Source of the DNA: Streptomyces griseus subsp. griseus
GTDB taxonomy: Bacteria; Actinomycetota; Actinomycetes; Streptomycetales; Streptomycetaceae
Direction of reading: 5' to 3'
DNA: 64,000 bases
Assembly (NCBI RefSeq): GCF_003610995.1
Contig: NZ_CP032543.1
Coordinates: 7,068,001-7,132,000 of the forward strand
The position numbers were made by a program, and so were the translations under genes. Of this stretch, positions 7,945 to 16,166 are shown piece by piece (within the stretch, counting starts at the first letter, position 1; each line of letters opens with the position of its first letter). The notes below the pieces were generated by a model. It was not told where the DNA came from, did not search any database, and worked only from the letters and a program-made list of their open reading frames with translations.

Positions 7945-9102
7945 TCACACCGGGTCGAGGAGTGCGTCGAACGCGGCGGGGAGGCTCTTCCACGCCTCCC
8001 GCCCCGCCCGGTACTCCTCGTCGCTGAGCAGGCACGACTCCAGCAGCCCGGTCAGCCCGTCACGGTCGAGACCGGGGGAGACGAAGACCAGGTGCTGGCA
8101 GCGGTCGCCGTGCTCGGGGTGCCAGTCCAGCGCGGCGGCGGCCCGCCGGTAGGGCGGCACCAGGGCCCAGGCGGCATCGGGGAGGGAGGCGAGCCAGGGG
8201 CCGGTGTTCTCCACGCAGAGGGCGCCGCCCGCCGCGTCCCAGGAGAGGAGGGTGTCGGGCCGGTCCGCGAGCCAGAACCGGCCCCGGCTGCGGGCCGCCG
8301 CACAGCACAGGTCTTCCAGCGCCTGATAGAGCCGCTCGGGGTGGAAAGGGCGGTGGCACCGCCAGACGAGCGTGGAGACCCCGGCCTCCTCCGCCTCCTG
8401 CGGCAGCAGCGCACAGGCCGGATGCTGACCTGCGGCAGCCGCCTCCACATCGAAACCGGCGACCGCGAGACGCGCCAACTCAGTTGCCTCCGAAGTGACC
8501 TGACGCGCCATCGGGTTCAGCTGACGGATCAGCGCCCGGTCCTCGTCGTCGGCGGCCGGGCTGTCGGCCACGGCGAGGACGGGGGCGTACTCCACCTGCC
8601 GGGCCCAGGTGTCCCCGATGGTCCGCTGGTCGGCGGGGGCCGCCGCGAGACCGGCCTCCGCCAGGTCGTCGCCGTTGGTGAGGCACGGCAGGACGAGGGT
8701 GGGATCGACCGCGGTGATCACATTGGTCACCTCGAAGCTGTCGGCCCCGTGCACCGCGATGACTTCGGCCATCGACTTCGGCTCCACGGAGTCCCAGAGC
8801 TCCAGGACGGCCAGCCGGGCCAGCCCGCTGTCCGCCAGCCGTTGCAGTTCGGGGATCAGGTCCTCCCGCAGCGCGCAGCACGCGCAGTCGTTGACCAGCG
8901 GCGTCTCCCCGGCCGACAGCTCCCCGGCGGCGTCCCGCAGGGTGCGGCGTACGGTCCCGTCGGTCGCCGTGGCCAGGTCGTGGTGGAGCGCGACGCTGTG
9001 CGGCACCTGGGTGAGCAGTGCTTCCACCACTTCGCGCCGCACCTCGGAGTGCAGCCCGCAGACGATGACGACGGGCAGCTTCCGCCGCTGTTCCTCCGTC
9101 AC
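7945..9102 (-). CDS. CobW/COG0523-family protein with degenerate nucleotide-binding motifs
   Basis: A 385-residue protein of the CobW/COG0523 group, whose members are usually GTP-driven zinc chaperones induced in zinc starvation. The family CxCC motif is present ([10 protein letters not shown]) and the C-terminal domain shows the typical [10 protein letters not shown] and [14 protein letters not shown] segments. The N-terminal P-loop reads [16 protein letters not shown] where active members have GFLGAGKTT, so the Walker lysine is missing. No NKxD guanine-specificity motif is seen at the expected place either. It may bind zinc without nucleotide hydrolysis or be a regulator. GTG start overlaps the L31 stop (9099-9102). 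Confidence 0.88.
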   Translation of the reverse strand: MTEEQRRKLPVVIVCGLHSEVRREVVEALLTQVPHSVALHHDLATATDGTVRRTLRDAAGELSAGETPLVNDCACCALREDLIPELQRLADSGLARLAVLELWDSVEPKSMAEVIAVHGADSFEVTNVITAVDPTLVLPCLTNGDDLAEAGLAAAPADQRTIGDTWARQVEYAPVLAVADSPAADDEDRALIRQLNPMARQVTSEATELARLAVAGFDVEAAAAGQHPACALLPQEAEEAGVSTLVWRCHRPFHPERLYQALEDLCCAAARSRGRFWLADRPDTLLSWDAAGGALCVENTGPWLASLPDAAWALVPPYRRAAAALDWHPEHGDRCQHLVFVSPGLDRDGLTGLLESCLLSDEEYRAGREAWKSLPAAFDALLDPV

Positions 9103-9353
9103 CGTGCCTCACCGCGCCCGTACCGGCGCTCGAAGCGCTCCACGCGGCCGGCGGTGTCCAGGACGCGAGCGGTGCCGGTGTAGAAGGGGTGGCTCGCGGA
9201 GGAGATCTCCACATCGACGACCGGGTAGGTGCGGCCGTCCTCCCACTCGACGGTCTTGTCGCTGGTGAGCGTGGAGCGGGTGAGGAAGGCGAAGTCGGCG
9301 GCCTTGTCACGGAAGACGACGGGGCCGTAGGCGGGGTGGATTCCGGGCTTCAT
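9099..9353 (-). CDS. rpmE2: 50S ribosomal protein L31 type B (zinc-free)
   Basis: An 84-residue bL31 type B protein: [20 protein letters not shown], then the [20 protein letters not shown] block that defines L31. The CxxC pair of the zinc-binding type A form is absent. Under zinc starvation the type B form can replace type A on the ribosome and free its zinc. It is the second gene of the leftward operon starting with L33 and is coupled to the CobW gene by a GTGA overlap. Confidence 0.95.
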   Translation of the reverse strand: MKPGIHPAYGPVVFRDKAADFAFLTRSTLTSDKTVEWEDGRTYPVVDVEISSASHPFYTGTARVLDTAGRVERFERRYGRGEAR

Positions 9354-9405
9354 GAGGGGGTCCTAGCGGGTCGGGGGGTTTGCTGCGAGGCGGGCCGGGG
9401 TGACC

Positions 9406-9570
9406 TCAGCGCTCCTCGCGGAAGTCGACATGGCGACGGGCGACCGGGTCGTACTTGCGCAGCACCATGCGGTCCGGGTCGTTCCTGCGGTTCTTGCGGG
9501 TGACGTAGGTGTAGCCGGTCCCCGCCGTGGAGCGGAGCTTGATGACCGGGCGTACTTCGTTGCGAGCCAT
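9406..9570 (-). CDS. rpmG: 50S ribosomal protein L33 (zinc-free paralogue)
   Basis: A 54-residue bL33: [20 protein letters not shown], then the [20 protein letters not shown] block. It has no cysteines, so it is the C-minus type. The ATG at 9568-9570 lies 13 bases from the Zur-like box at 9584-9598, so the transcript leader must be very short. It is the first gene of the leftward L33-L31-CobW-S18 operon. Confidence 0.95.
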   Translation of the reverse strand: MARNEVRPVIKLRSTAGTGYTYVTRKNRRNDPDRMVLRKYDPVARRHVDFREER

Positions 9571-9583
9571 GGGCGCTACTATA

Positions 9584-9598
9584 TGGCAATGGTTTCCA
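9584..9598. promoter_or_regulatory. Candidate Zur box between divergent ribosomal operons
   Basis: TGGCAATGGTTTCCA matches the S. coelicolor Zur box TGAAAATGATTTTCA at 11 of 15 positions and contains the palindrome ATGGTTTCCAT. It lies in the 69-base gap between the divergent L33 and L28 genes, where one site could repress both operons when zinc is sufficient. Confidence 0.75.
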
Positions 9599-9639
9599 TT
9601 TTCAATAATGGATGCATCGATGAGAGGCAGGTAACTTCC

Positions 9640-9876
9640 GTGTCCGCCCACTGCCAACTGACCGGCTCCAAGCCGGGATTCGGCAACGCCATCTCCCACT
9701 CGCACCGCCGTACGTCACGCCGGTTCGACCCGAATGTCCAGCGCAAGCGGTACTGGCTCCCCGGTGAGGGCCGTCATGTACGGCTGACGCTCAGTGCCCG
9801 CGCGATCAAGACGATCGACGCGATCGGCATCGAGGCCGCCGTCGCGCGCATCCGCGCCCGGGGAGGGAAGGTCTGA
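9640..9876 (+). CDS. rpmB: 50S ribosomal protein L28 (zinc-free paralogue)
   Basis: A 78-residue bL28: [20 protein letters not shown], then [18 protein letters not shown] single Cys at residue 5 is present but no CxxC pair, so no zinc ribbon can form. The GTG at 9640 follows GAGAGGCAGG at 9622-9631. The stop overlaps the S14 start (TGATG at 9874-9878), giving a two-gene rightward operon behind the Zur-like box. Confidence 0.94.
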   Translation: MSAHCQLTGSKPGFGNAISHSHRRTSRRFDPNVQRKRYWLPGEGRHVRLTLSARAIKTIDAIGIEAAVARIRARGGKV

Positions 9877-10181
9877 TGGCCAAGAAGAGCAAGATCGCGC
9901 AGAACGAGAAGCGCAAGGCGATCGTCCAGCGGTACGCGGCCCGCCGGGCCGAACTGAAGGAGATCGTCCGTCGCCCGGGCACTCCGGCGGCCGAACGTGA
10001 CGCGGCAGTGGCGGAGTTGAGGCGTCAGCCGCGCGACGCCAGCGCCACGCGGGTCCGCAATCGGGACAGCGTAGACGGCAGGCCCCGGGGGTACCTGCGC
10101 ACCTTCGGCCTCTCCCGGGTCCGGATGCGCGAACAGGCGCACGCCGGATTCCTGCCCGGAGTGACCAAGTCCTCCTGGTGA
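9876..10181 (+). CDS. rpsN: 30S ribosomal protein S14, long zinc-free form
   Basis: A 101-residue uS14 of the long, cysteine-free type ([17 protein letters not shown] at the N-terminus, then [20 protein letters not shown] and the end GVTKSSW). The short housekeeping S14Z of actinobacteria carries two CxxC motifs for zinc; this one has none. It is translated from a start that overlaps the L28 stop. Zinc-dependent exchange of S14 forms is known in Bacillus and inferred here. Confidence 0.95.
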   Translation: MAKKSKIAQNEKRKAIVQRYAARRAELKEIVRRPGTPAAERDAAVAELRRQPRDASATRVRNRDSVDGRPRGYLRTFGLSRVRMREQAHAGFLPGVTKSSW

Positions 10182-10198
10182 CGCGGGCCTGAGTGCGT

Positions 10199-10248
10199 GA
10201 GGGGCGGGTGGTGGCGCGGCGATCGTGCCGCGTCACCACCCGCCCCTC
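10199..10248. terminator. Bidirectional terminator between S14 and L32 genes
   Basis: A perfect 15-bp stem, GAGGGGCGGGTGGTG at 10199-10213 pairing with CACCACCCGCCCCTC at 10234-10248, with further GCGCGGC/GCCGCG pairing inside. It lies between the convergent S14 and L32 genes. Confidence 0.85.
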
Positions 10249-10264
10249 GTCCTGTCCTCCGGGC

Positions 10265-10435
10265 TCAGCCCTCCGGCCGGATCAGGCCGCGCTCGTACGC
10301 CTTCACCAGCCGCTGCGGCACCTGGTGCACGGTGCCCTCGATCGTCACCGGAACGAGCTGCGGCGCGGTGGCCTTCCACTGGGCCCGCCGGTGGCGGGTG
10401 TTGCTCCGGGACATCTTCCGCTTCGGAACTGCCAT
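10265..10435 (-). CDS. rpmF: 50S ribosomal protein L32 (zinc-free paralogue)
   Basis: A 56-residue bL32 found by translating the minus strand: it begins [20 protein letters not shown] and ends [13 protein letters not shown]. The MAVPKRKxSRSNTRxRR start is diagnostic of L32. The four zinc ligands of the housekeeping form are missing. The ATG is at 10433-10435, behind AGGAG, and a Zur-like box sits about 80 bases upstream. It completes a set of six zinc-free ribosomal proteins in 2.8 kb. Confidence 0.94.
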   Translation of the reverse strand: MAVPKRKMSRSNTRHRRAQWKATAPQLVPVTIEGTVHQVPQRLVKAYERGLIRPEG

Positions 10436-10517
10436 GGATCTCTCCTGGGGTGTGCGGGCCGCCGTCCGTGCGGATGGCGGCTGGGGGTGGGCCGATGACG
10501 TCGACCGTATATGGAAA

Positions 10518-10532
10518 TGGAAGTCGTTTCCA
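10518..10532 (-). promoter_or_regulatory. Candidate Zur box upstream of L32 gene
   Basis: Read on the minus strand, TGGAAACGACTTCCA matches the Zur box TGAAAATGATTTTCA at 11 of 15 positions and is palindromic at its ends (TGGAA/TTCCA). It sits between the beta-propeller-like gene and the L32 gene, upstream of the latter. Confidence 0.65.
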
Positions 10533-10555
10533 AGTTGTGATCCGGGGGGGGTCGG

Positions 10556-11821
10556 TCACCTCCCCACGGGGTCGGCGTGCGCGCCGTCGCCGGGGGTGAT
10601 CAGCGCGAGGTGGCCGCCGTCGTCGAGTGGGGTGGGGAGGGTGAGGGTGGTGACCGGCTCGGCGCGGTCGGCGTCGAAGACGTGCACCTCGCCATGGCCG
10701 CCCCGGCTGACCGCGACCAGCCCGGCGCCGGGCGAGGCGGCGATCGCCCGCCGCTGGACACCGTCCCAGGGGGTGCCGCCGCGCCGGGGCGCGCCGGACA
10801 TGGCGGGCAGCGGGAGGCGGGCGGTGATGTGCGGCCGGGTGCCCGGGGTGGCGGGCGCGGCGAGCAGGATCAGCTCGTCCCCGTCGGGGTGGACGCGGGA
10901 GTACGCGATGTGCCGGGCGGTCACGGCGAGCCGGAACACCAGCCCGGGCCCCAGCTCCAGCCTCCCCGTGGTGCCCGAGTCCAGGCCGTGCCACCAGGCG
11001 TCGTTGGTCCACTCCGGCCACTGCCCGGGCGCGGTGGGCCCGCCGCGTACGCAGGACCAGAGGGTGCGCCGTACGGGGTCGAGTCGCAGGTAGTAGCCCC
11101 GGCCTCCCGTACGTCCGTCGGCGGCCCATGGCAGAGGTGGCTCCGGTGTGAGCCCCGGCCCGTCGTTCCGGACGCGGTGCACACCCGAGCCCGCCGCGGC
11201 GAACACCTGCCCGGTGGCCGGGTCGTGGGCATCCCCGTGTCCGTCGGCGTCCGGCAGCCCGATGCGCTGGACGGGCTCCACCGGCGGGCACGACGGGGGT
11301 GCGGCCATCAGGTCGCGGTGCCGGTGGACCAGGAGTTCGCCCGGCTCGCGGTGGCGCAGCACCACGAGCGGCGACGGCCCGCCGAGGACCGTCACCCCCG
11401 GCTCGCCGATCCGCCCCCGCACGCGTACGGCGACGGCGCCGTCCGGTGCGTCGAGGTCGACGGCGGTCAGCAGTCCGGTCCAGGCCTCCTCGTTACGTCC
11501 GAGGCCGGTGGTCACCGCGAGGTGCCGGCCACCGGGTGCCCCCGCCAGATGTTCGGCGGGCACCGCGACCGGTATCCGGCGCCGGACCAGGGGGTGGCCG
11601 GTGTCGGGGCCGTACGGATCGAGGACCAGCAGTTCGCCCGCCCGGTCGTCCACGCAGGCGACCAGGTCGTCGGGGAGCGCGAGGAACCCCGCGTGCTCGG
11701 CGAGGTGCCGGTGGTGCAGTGCCGCCCGCTCGTCACCGTCGGGGAGGTCCAACAGGCTGATGCGACCGGCGACCTGGTCGGCGACCAGGAGGCGGGGTGG
11801 CAGGTGGGGGACGTGGGGCAT
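10556..11821 (-). CDS. Uncharacterised His-rich beta-propeller-like protein in the zinc locus
   Basis: A 421-residue protein without signal peptide or membrane segment. Repeating short strands of the kind LLVADQVAGRISLLDLPDG, HLAVTTGL and LVAVSRGGHGEVHVFD suggest a YncE/WD40-like beta-propeller that follows quantities along the sequence. No catalytic motif is recognised. Histidines are frequent (HHRHLAEH near the start, HRHRD in the middle). AGGAG precedes the ATG at 11821. The gene is divergent from the metallophore importer operon and shares its Zur-like box, so zinc control and a role in zinc handling or in the RiPP pathway are plausible but unproven. Confidence 0.7.
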   Translation of the reverse strand: MPHVPHLPPRLLVADQVAGRISLLDLPDGDERAALHHRHLAEHAGFLALPDDLVACVDDRAGELLVLDPYGPDTGHPLVRRRIPVAVPAEHLAGAPGGRHLAVTTGLGRNEEAWTGLLTAVDLDAPDGAVAVRVRGRIGEPGVTVLGGPSPLVVLRHREPGELLVHRHRDLMAAPPSCPPVEPVQRIGLPDADGHGDAHDPATGQVFAAAGSGVHRVRNDGPGLTPEPPLPWAADGRTGGRGYYLRLDPVRRTLWSCVRGGPTAPGQWPEWTNDAWWHGLDSGTTGRLELGPGLVFRLAVTARHIAYSRVHPDGDELILLAAPATPGTRPHITARLPLPAMSGAPRRGGTPWDGVQRRAIAASPGAGLVAVSRGGHGEVHVFDADRAEPVTTLTLPTPLDDGGHLALITPGDGAHADPVGR

Positions 11822-11884
11822 GGCGGTCTCCTGGGGTGGGTTGATGGGTCGGCCGTCGCGGCGGGAGGTCTTGGCCCGCTTTAT

Positions 11885-11899
11885 TGGAAATGATAATCA
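11885..11899. promoter_or_regulatory. Candidate Zur box, divergent promoter region
   Basis: TGGAAATGATAATCA matches the Zur box TGAAAATGATTTTCA at 12 of 15 positions. It lies 63 bases from the start of the beta-propeller-like gene (leftward) and about 97 bases from the importer operon (rightward). The core ATGATAATCAT is a perfect palindrome, so a Fur-type repressor for another metal is an alternative. Confidence 0.72.
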
Positions 11900-11995
11900 T
11901 GTGTAAGGTTCCGGTCTGTGGTGGGGATGGCTCCCGGGGCCCCGCCGTCGCACCTGCCTTCTCCCCGGGGCCGTACAGAATCTGAGAGACAGCTG

Positions 11996-12976
11996 ATGCC
12001 ACGCACCGCACTGAGAGTCCGCCGCTGGGCCGCGATCGCCGTACTGGGAGGGCTGCTGGCCGGCTGCGGCACGACGGGCGGCGAGTCCGGGACCGCCGAA
12101 CCGGCGGCCGGGGCCGGACCCCGTACGAGTACCGAGGTGCGGCCCATCAAGGCCACCACCCGGATCACCGACGCCAAGGGCGTCACGGTCTCCCTGGAGG
12201 AGCCGCCGCAGAAGATCGTCTGCCTGGTGGCCCTCTGTGACGACATCCTCGTGGAGCTGGGCATGAGCCCGGCCGCCACCAACTCCGCGGTGCTGGCGCA
12301 CCCCGAGTTCCTGGGCAGGGAGAAGGCGGCGAAGGTCCCCGTCGTGCCCGGCGGCTTCCTGAGCCCCGAGGTCGAGGCGATACTCTCCCACCGCCCCGAC
12401 CTCGTGATCGGCCTGGAGGACACCCACGGCAAGCTCGCCCCCGCCCTGAAGGGCGCCACCACCTTCTGGCCGGTACAGCCCGGCTCCTGGAAGGACAGCG
12501 TCGGCTACCTGCGGGACCTCGCCGCGCTCACCGGCCGTACGGCAGAGGGGGAGAAGGCCGAGAGGGCGTTCCGCACCCGGCTGGCCGAGGCGGAGGAAGC
12601 GAGGAGCGACAAGACCGCGCTGATCATCTTCGGCAGCGACGAGAACTTCGGCGTGGCCACCCCGGAGACCGATGTGGCGGCCGGGCTCTTCCCGAAGATC
12701 TCCCACTACCCCTGGAAGAGCAGGGGAGTTGACGGCTCCTACAGCCTGGAGGAGATCCTTGCCCGGGATGTCGACGTGCTGTTCGTGGAGACGCTCTCCT
12801 TCGGCGCCCCGGACGGCAAGCTCTCCGACAAGCTCGCCAAGAACCCGCTCTGGTCGCGGATCCCGGCGGTGAGGAACGGCAAGGTCATCGAGGTCGATTC
12901 CGAGGTCTGGGCCAAGGGGCGCGGCACCCGGTCCCTGGGCATCGTCCTCGACGAGGCGACGGCCGCACTGCGGTGA
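11996..12976 (+). CDS. Metallophore-binding lipoprotein (FecB type)
   Basis: A 326-residue substrate-binding lipoprotein with lipobox LLAGC (Cys24), resembling siderophore and cobalamin binding proteins (TRITDAKGVTVSLEEPPQKI, then ILSHRPDLVIGLED). It should capture a metal-chelate outside the cell for the permease pair encoded next. The start is the ATG at 11996, behind GAGAGA; earlier in-frame starts lack a ribosome site and would put charged residues before the signal. Unusual features are two cysteines four residues apart in CLVALCDD. The stop overlaps the GTG of the permease gene. Zinc control is suggested by the box at 11885; the ligand is not known. Confidence 0.9.
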   Translation: MPRTALRVRRWAAIAVLGGLLAGCGTTGGESGTAEPAAGAGPRTSTEVRPIKATTRITDAKGVTVSLEEPPQKIVCLVALCDDILVELGMSPAATNSAVLAHPEFLGREKAAKVPVVPGGFLSPEVEAILSHRPDLVIGLEDTHGKLAPALKGATTFWPVQPGSWKDSVGYLRDLAALTGRTAEGEKAERAFRTRLAEAEEARSDKTALIIFGSDENFGVATPETDVAAGLFPKISHYPWKSRGVDGSYSLEEILARDVDVLFVETLSFGAPDGKLSDKLAKNPLWSRIPAVRNGKVIEVDSEVWAKGRGTRSLGIVLDEATAALR

Positions 12977-14118
12977 GGGCCGGCACCGGAGCACCCGGCC
13001 GCACAGGGGACACCACGGGGGGACGCGGTGCGGTGAGGGGCGGCCCCATGCGGCCCGGGCGGCTGCCCGTGGCCGCCGTCTGCCTGACGGTCGCGGCTGT
13101 GGTGAGCGGGGTGTGCGCGCTCAGCCTCGGTACGCCCCACGTCCCGCCCGGACAGCTCCTCACCACGCTGGGCTCCGACGGCCTCGCGGGGCTCGTCGTC
13201 ACCGAACTACGACTGCCCCGCATGGTGTTGGCGCTGGTCGCCGGTGCCTGCCTGGGCGCCGCGGGCCTCGTCCTCCAGGAGGCGCTACGCAATCCGCTCG
13301 CCGTCCCGGAGATGCTCGGCGTCTCCTCCGGCGCCGCGCTGGGGGTGGCGGCGCCGCTGGTGCTCGCCCTCTCCGTACCGCTCGGCCTCCAGCCCTTCCT
13401 GGCCCTGGCCGGGGCCGCGTTCGGCGGGCTGCTCACGCTGGTGGCCGCCGGGTTCGGGCGCAGCCCGTCCTCCGTGCTGCTGACGGGGGCCGCCGTCGCC
13501 GCCGCGCTCCAGGCCGGGCTGCTGGTGCTGATGGTGATGGCCGACCAACTGGACCTCCAGCTCATCTACCGCTATCTGCTGGGCAGTCTGTCCGCCCGCA
13601 CCTGGGACGACGTCACCGGGCTGCTGCCCTGGCTGGCCGTGGCGGTGCCCGCGCTCGTGCTCTGTGTGCCGGTGCTCGGCGTGCTGCGGCTCGGCGACGA
13701 CGACGCCCGTGCGCTCGGGGTACGCGTCGAACGTGCCCGGGTCGCCGCGCTGGGCATCGCCGTCGTCCTGATCGCCCCCGTCGTGGCGGTCTGCGGCCCG
13801 GTCGCCTGGGTCGGCTTCCTCGCGCCCCACCTGGCCCGACGGCTGCGGCCGGACGGCGGGGCGGCGGGCTGGCTCGTCCGGTCCGCGCTGTGCGGGGCGG
13901 TCGTGGTGCTCTGCGCGGACCAGCCCGCACGGCTGGCACTCGCACCGGTCGAGACGCCCGTCGGGGCGTGGACGGCCCTGGTCGGGGTGCCGGTCGGGGT
14001 GGTGCTGCTGAAGCGGGGGCGGCGGGCGGCGAAGGTCCGGGGGCCCATCGGGCCTGTCCTGCCGGTTCGGAGCGGGCCGGTCGAGTCGTCACCTCTCCTG
14101 CGGAAGGCGGAGCGATGA
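12973..14118 (+). CDS. Metallophore ABC transporter permease 1 (FecCD family)
   Basis: A 381-residue integral membrane permease of the FecCD family. Typical segments are LRLPRMVLALVAGACLGAAG, LVLQEALRNPLAVPEMLGVS and the coupling region GPVAWVGFLAPHLARRL. The first 25 residues are a polar extension; MRPGRLPVAA may be the true start. It pairs with the next permease to form the channel. The GTG overlaps the binding-protein stop and the stop overlaps the next ATG, so the four importer genes form one tightly coupled unit. Confidence 0.92.
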   Translation: MRAGTGAPGRTGDTTGGRGAVRGGPMRPGRLPVAAVCLTVAAVVSGVCALSLGTPHVPPGQLLTTLGSDGLAGLVVTELRLPRMVLALVAGACLGAAGLVLQEALRNPLAVPEMLGVSSGAALGVAAPLVLALSVPLGLQPFLALAGAAFGGLLTLVAAGFGRSPSSVLLTGAAVAAALQAGLLVLMVMADQLDLQLIYRYLLGSLSARTWDDVTGLLPWLAVAVPALVLCVPVLGVLRLGDDDARALGVRVERARVAALGIAVVLIAPVVAVCGPVAWVGFLAPHLARRLRPDGGAAGWLVRSALCGAVVVLCADQPARLALAPVETPVGAWTALVGVPVGVVLLKRGRRAAKVRGPIGPVLPVRSGPVESSPLLRKAER

Positions 14119-15173
14119 GCGTCATGGAAGCGGCGCCCGCGCCACCCCGGCCGGTGTGGCGCTCGCCCGGCGTCCGGATGGGAGCCTTGGCGGTGCTCGT
14201 CTGCGCCGCCGCCTGCGCGGACCTGTTCGCGGGGCGGGGCGTCACCGGCGAGGGGGTACGGGCCGTACTCCTCGGCGGGGGCGGCGACCCGATGGCCGAG
14301 CACATCGTTCTCCAACTCCGGCTTCCGCGGCTGCTGGTGGCGCTGGTCGCCGGGGCGAGCCTGGGTGTCGCCGGGCTCGTCCTCCAGTCGGCCCTGCGCA
14401 ATCCGCTGGCCGGGCCCGAGGTCACCGGGGTCACCCCCGGCGCGGTCCTCGGCGCGGTCGCCGCCACCGGTCTCGGCCTGGCCGGCTGGGGCTCCCCGAC
14501 GGCCGTCGTCGTGGCGGCCTGCCTCGGCGGGTTCGCGGGCGCGGGGCTGCTGTGGCTGCTCGCGGGACGGGAGAAGGGCGACCCCGAGCAGACCGCCGTG
14601 TACGGGGTCCTGGTGTCGGCGGTCCTCGCCGGACTCACCGCCGTCGTCCTCCTGGTTGCCCCGGGTGAACTCGGCAGCGTGGTCCAGTGGTTGATCGGCT
14701 CCACCGAGGGCCGTGTCTGGCAGCACTGGCACCTGCTCTGGCCGTGGGCGCTGGTGTGGGGTGCCGCCGCGTGGCTGCTCTCCGCGCCGCTGACCCTGCT
14801 GCGCTGCGGCGACGAACAGGCCTCTGCCGCCGGGCTGAACCCGGGGCGCGGCCGCGCCGCCGCACTCGTGTGCGCCGTGGCGCTGACGGCGGGAGCGGTC
14901 TCCGCCGTGGGGGCGCTCGGCTTCGTGGGCCTGCTGGTGCCGCATCTGGCGCTGGCCGTCTTCGGGGCCGACCTGCGCATCGCCCTTCCCGGGGCCGCGC
15001 TGCTCGGTGCGGTGGTGGTGTGCGGGGCGGACGCGGCGGCCCAACTGCTCTCCCGGCTCCTGGTGGTGGCCCTCGACGCGGACCGGCTCACCCTGCCGGT
15101 CGGCGCGCTGACCACCTTCGTCGGGGCCGGGCTGCTGCTGGTCGTGGCGCGGCGACGGACGGACGAACGATGA
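14115..15173 (+). CDS. Metallophore ABC transporter permease 2 (FecCD family)
   Basis: A 352-residue FecCD permease, partner of the preceding one. Visible signatures are LQLRLPRLLVALVAGASLG, LVLQSALRNPLAGPEVTGVT and GALGFVGLLVPHLALAVFG. Start ATG at 14115 overlaps the previous stop (ATGA) and its own stop overlaps the ATPase start. Unlike the iron importer at 1-3 kb, the two permease domains here are separate proteins, which argues that the two systems are not recent duplicates. Confidence 0.92.
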   Translation: MSVMEAAPAPPRPVWRSPGVRMGALAVLVCAAACADLFAGRGVTGEGVRAVLLGGGGDPMAEHIVLQLRLPRLLVALVAGASLGVAGLVLQSALRNPLAGPEVTGVTPGAVLGAVAATGLGLAGWGSPTAVVVAACLGGFAGAGLLWLLAGREKGDPEQTAVYGVLVSAVLAGLTAVVLLVAPGELGSVVQWLIGSTEGRVWQHWHLLWPWALVWGAAAWLLSAPLTLLRCGDEQASAAGLNPGRGRAAALVCAVALTAGAVSAVGALGFVGLLVPHLALAVFGADLRIALPGAALLGAVVVCGADAAAQLLSRLLVVALDADRLTLPVGALTTFVGAGLLLVVARRRTDER

Positions 15174-16099
15174 CGGGGAGGAGGCCGGAGATGGCAGCAC
15201 GTACGAGAGATGTCACGACGGACGGGGGCAGGGGCGTGGCGGAGGCAGCGGACGGGAGGAACGACGCGGCGCGAGCACCGGACGTGGTCCGGGCGGAACG
15301 GCTGAGCTTCGGCTATCCGGGGCGTGAGGTGCTGCGCGGGATCGACCTGGGCATCGGAGCGGGCGAACTCGTGGCCCTCATCGGCCTGAACGGCTGCGGC
15401 AAGAGCACCTTCCTCAAGCTCGCCGCCGGCCTGCTCACTCCGAGCGGTGGCCGGGTCCTGCTCGAAGGGGACGACGCGGCGCACCTGCCCAGACGGGCCG
15501 CCGCCCGCCGCGTGGCCCTGCTCCACCAGTCGGCCCCGGCCGTACCGGCGCTGACGGTACGGCAGTTGGTCCGCCAGGGCCGTTACGCCGCCCGGGGGCC
15601 GCTCGGCATGCTGCGGGACGGCGACGACGAGGTGACGGCCCGGGCCTTGGCCGATGTCGGCGTCACCGGCTGGGCGGACCGGCCGGTGGACGCGCTGTCG
15701 GGCGGTGAACGGCAGCGGGTGCGGCTGGCCATGGCGCTGGCGCAGGATGCCCCGGTCCTCTTCCTGGACGAGCCCACCACGTATCTGGATCTGCGGCACC
15801 AACTGGAGGTGCTCCAGACGGTCGTACGGCTGCGCGGTGAGCGGCGGCTCACGGTGGTGATGGTGCTGCACGACCTCAACCACGCGGCGCGGTTCGCGGA
15901 CCGGATCGTCGCGCTGCGCGAGGGGCGCATCGCCGCCGACGGCCCGCCCGGAGAGGTGGTCACGGAGCGGCTGCTGGCCGAAGTGCTGGGAGTTCAGGGG
16001 CGGGTGGGGACCGATGCCGAGGGCGGCTGGCCCGTCTGTTACCCAGATCACCCTCTCGATCCGCTCCAGCTATTGCGGAATGAAAATCATATTCATTAG
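15170..16099 (+). CDS. Metallophore ABC transporter ATPase
   Basis: A 309-residue ABC ATPase of the FepC group with Walker A GLNGCGKST, signature LSGGERQRV, Walker B VLFLDEPTTYLDL and the switch histidine in VLHDLNHAA. The first 35 or so residues are a polar extension, so a later start is possible. The last codons, including the stop at 16097-16099, run through a Zur-like box, so the C-terminal tail NENHIH is encoded by operator DNA. That makes the importer and the RiPP operon physically inseparable and suggests the importer serves the RiPP product. Confidence 0.92.
   Translation: MTGRRPEMAARTRDVTTDGGRGVAEAADGRNDAARAPDVVRAERLSFGYPGREVLRGIDLGIGAGELVALIGLNGCGKSTFLKLAAGLLTPSGGRVLLEGDDAAHLPRRAAARRVALLHQSAPAVPALTVRQLVRQGRYAARGPLGMLRDGDDEVTARALADVGVTGWADRPVDALSGGERQRVRLAMALAQDAPVLFLDEPTTYLDLRHQLEVLQTVVRLRGERRLTVVMVLHDLNHAARFADRIVALREGRIAADGPPGEVVTERLLAEVLGVQGRVGTDAEGGWPVCYPDHPLDPLQLLRNENHIH
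16081..16095 (+). promoter_or_regulatory. Strong candidate Zur box in front of the RiPP operon
   Basis: Read on the minus strand the site is TGAATATGATTTTCA, matching TGAAAATGATTTTCA at 14 of 15 positions, the best match in the window. It overlaps the last codons of the importer ATPase gene and stands 71 bases before the candidate precursor start. The following ATTAG-containing stretch is unusually AT-rich for this genome and could hold the -10 region. Confidence 0.82.
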
Positions 16100-16166
16100 T
16101 GTCTGTGGTGCGGCAGAGAACAGCGTCGCAACCATCACCAACCGATCCGAATGGAGGCTTCAACTC

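Noticed and set aside
13572..16051. Two long minus-strand open frames across the metallophore permease and ATPase genes
   Set aside because: Low-complexity Arg/Pro/Ser composition and no family features; the plus-strand genes are certain.
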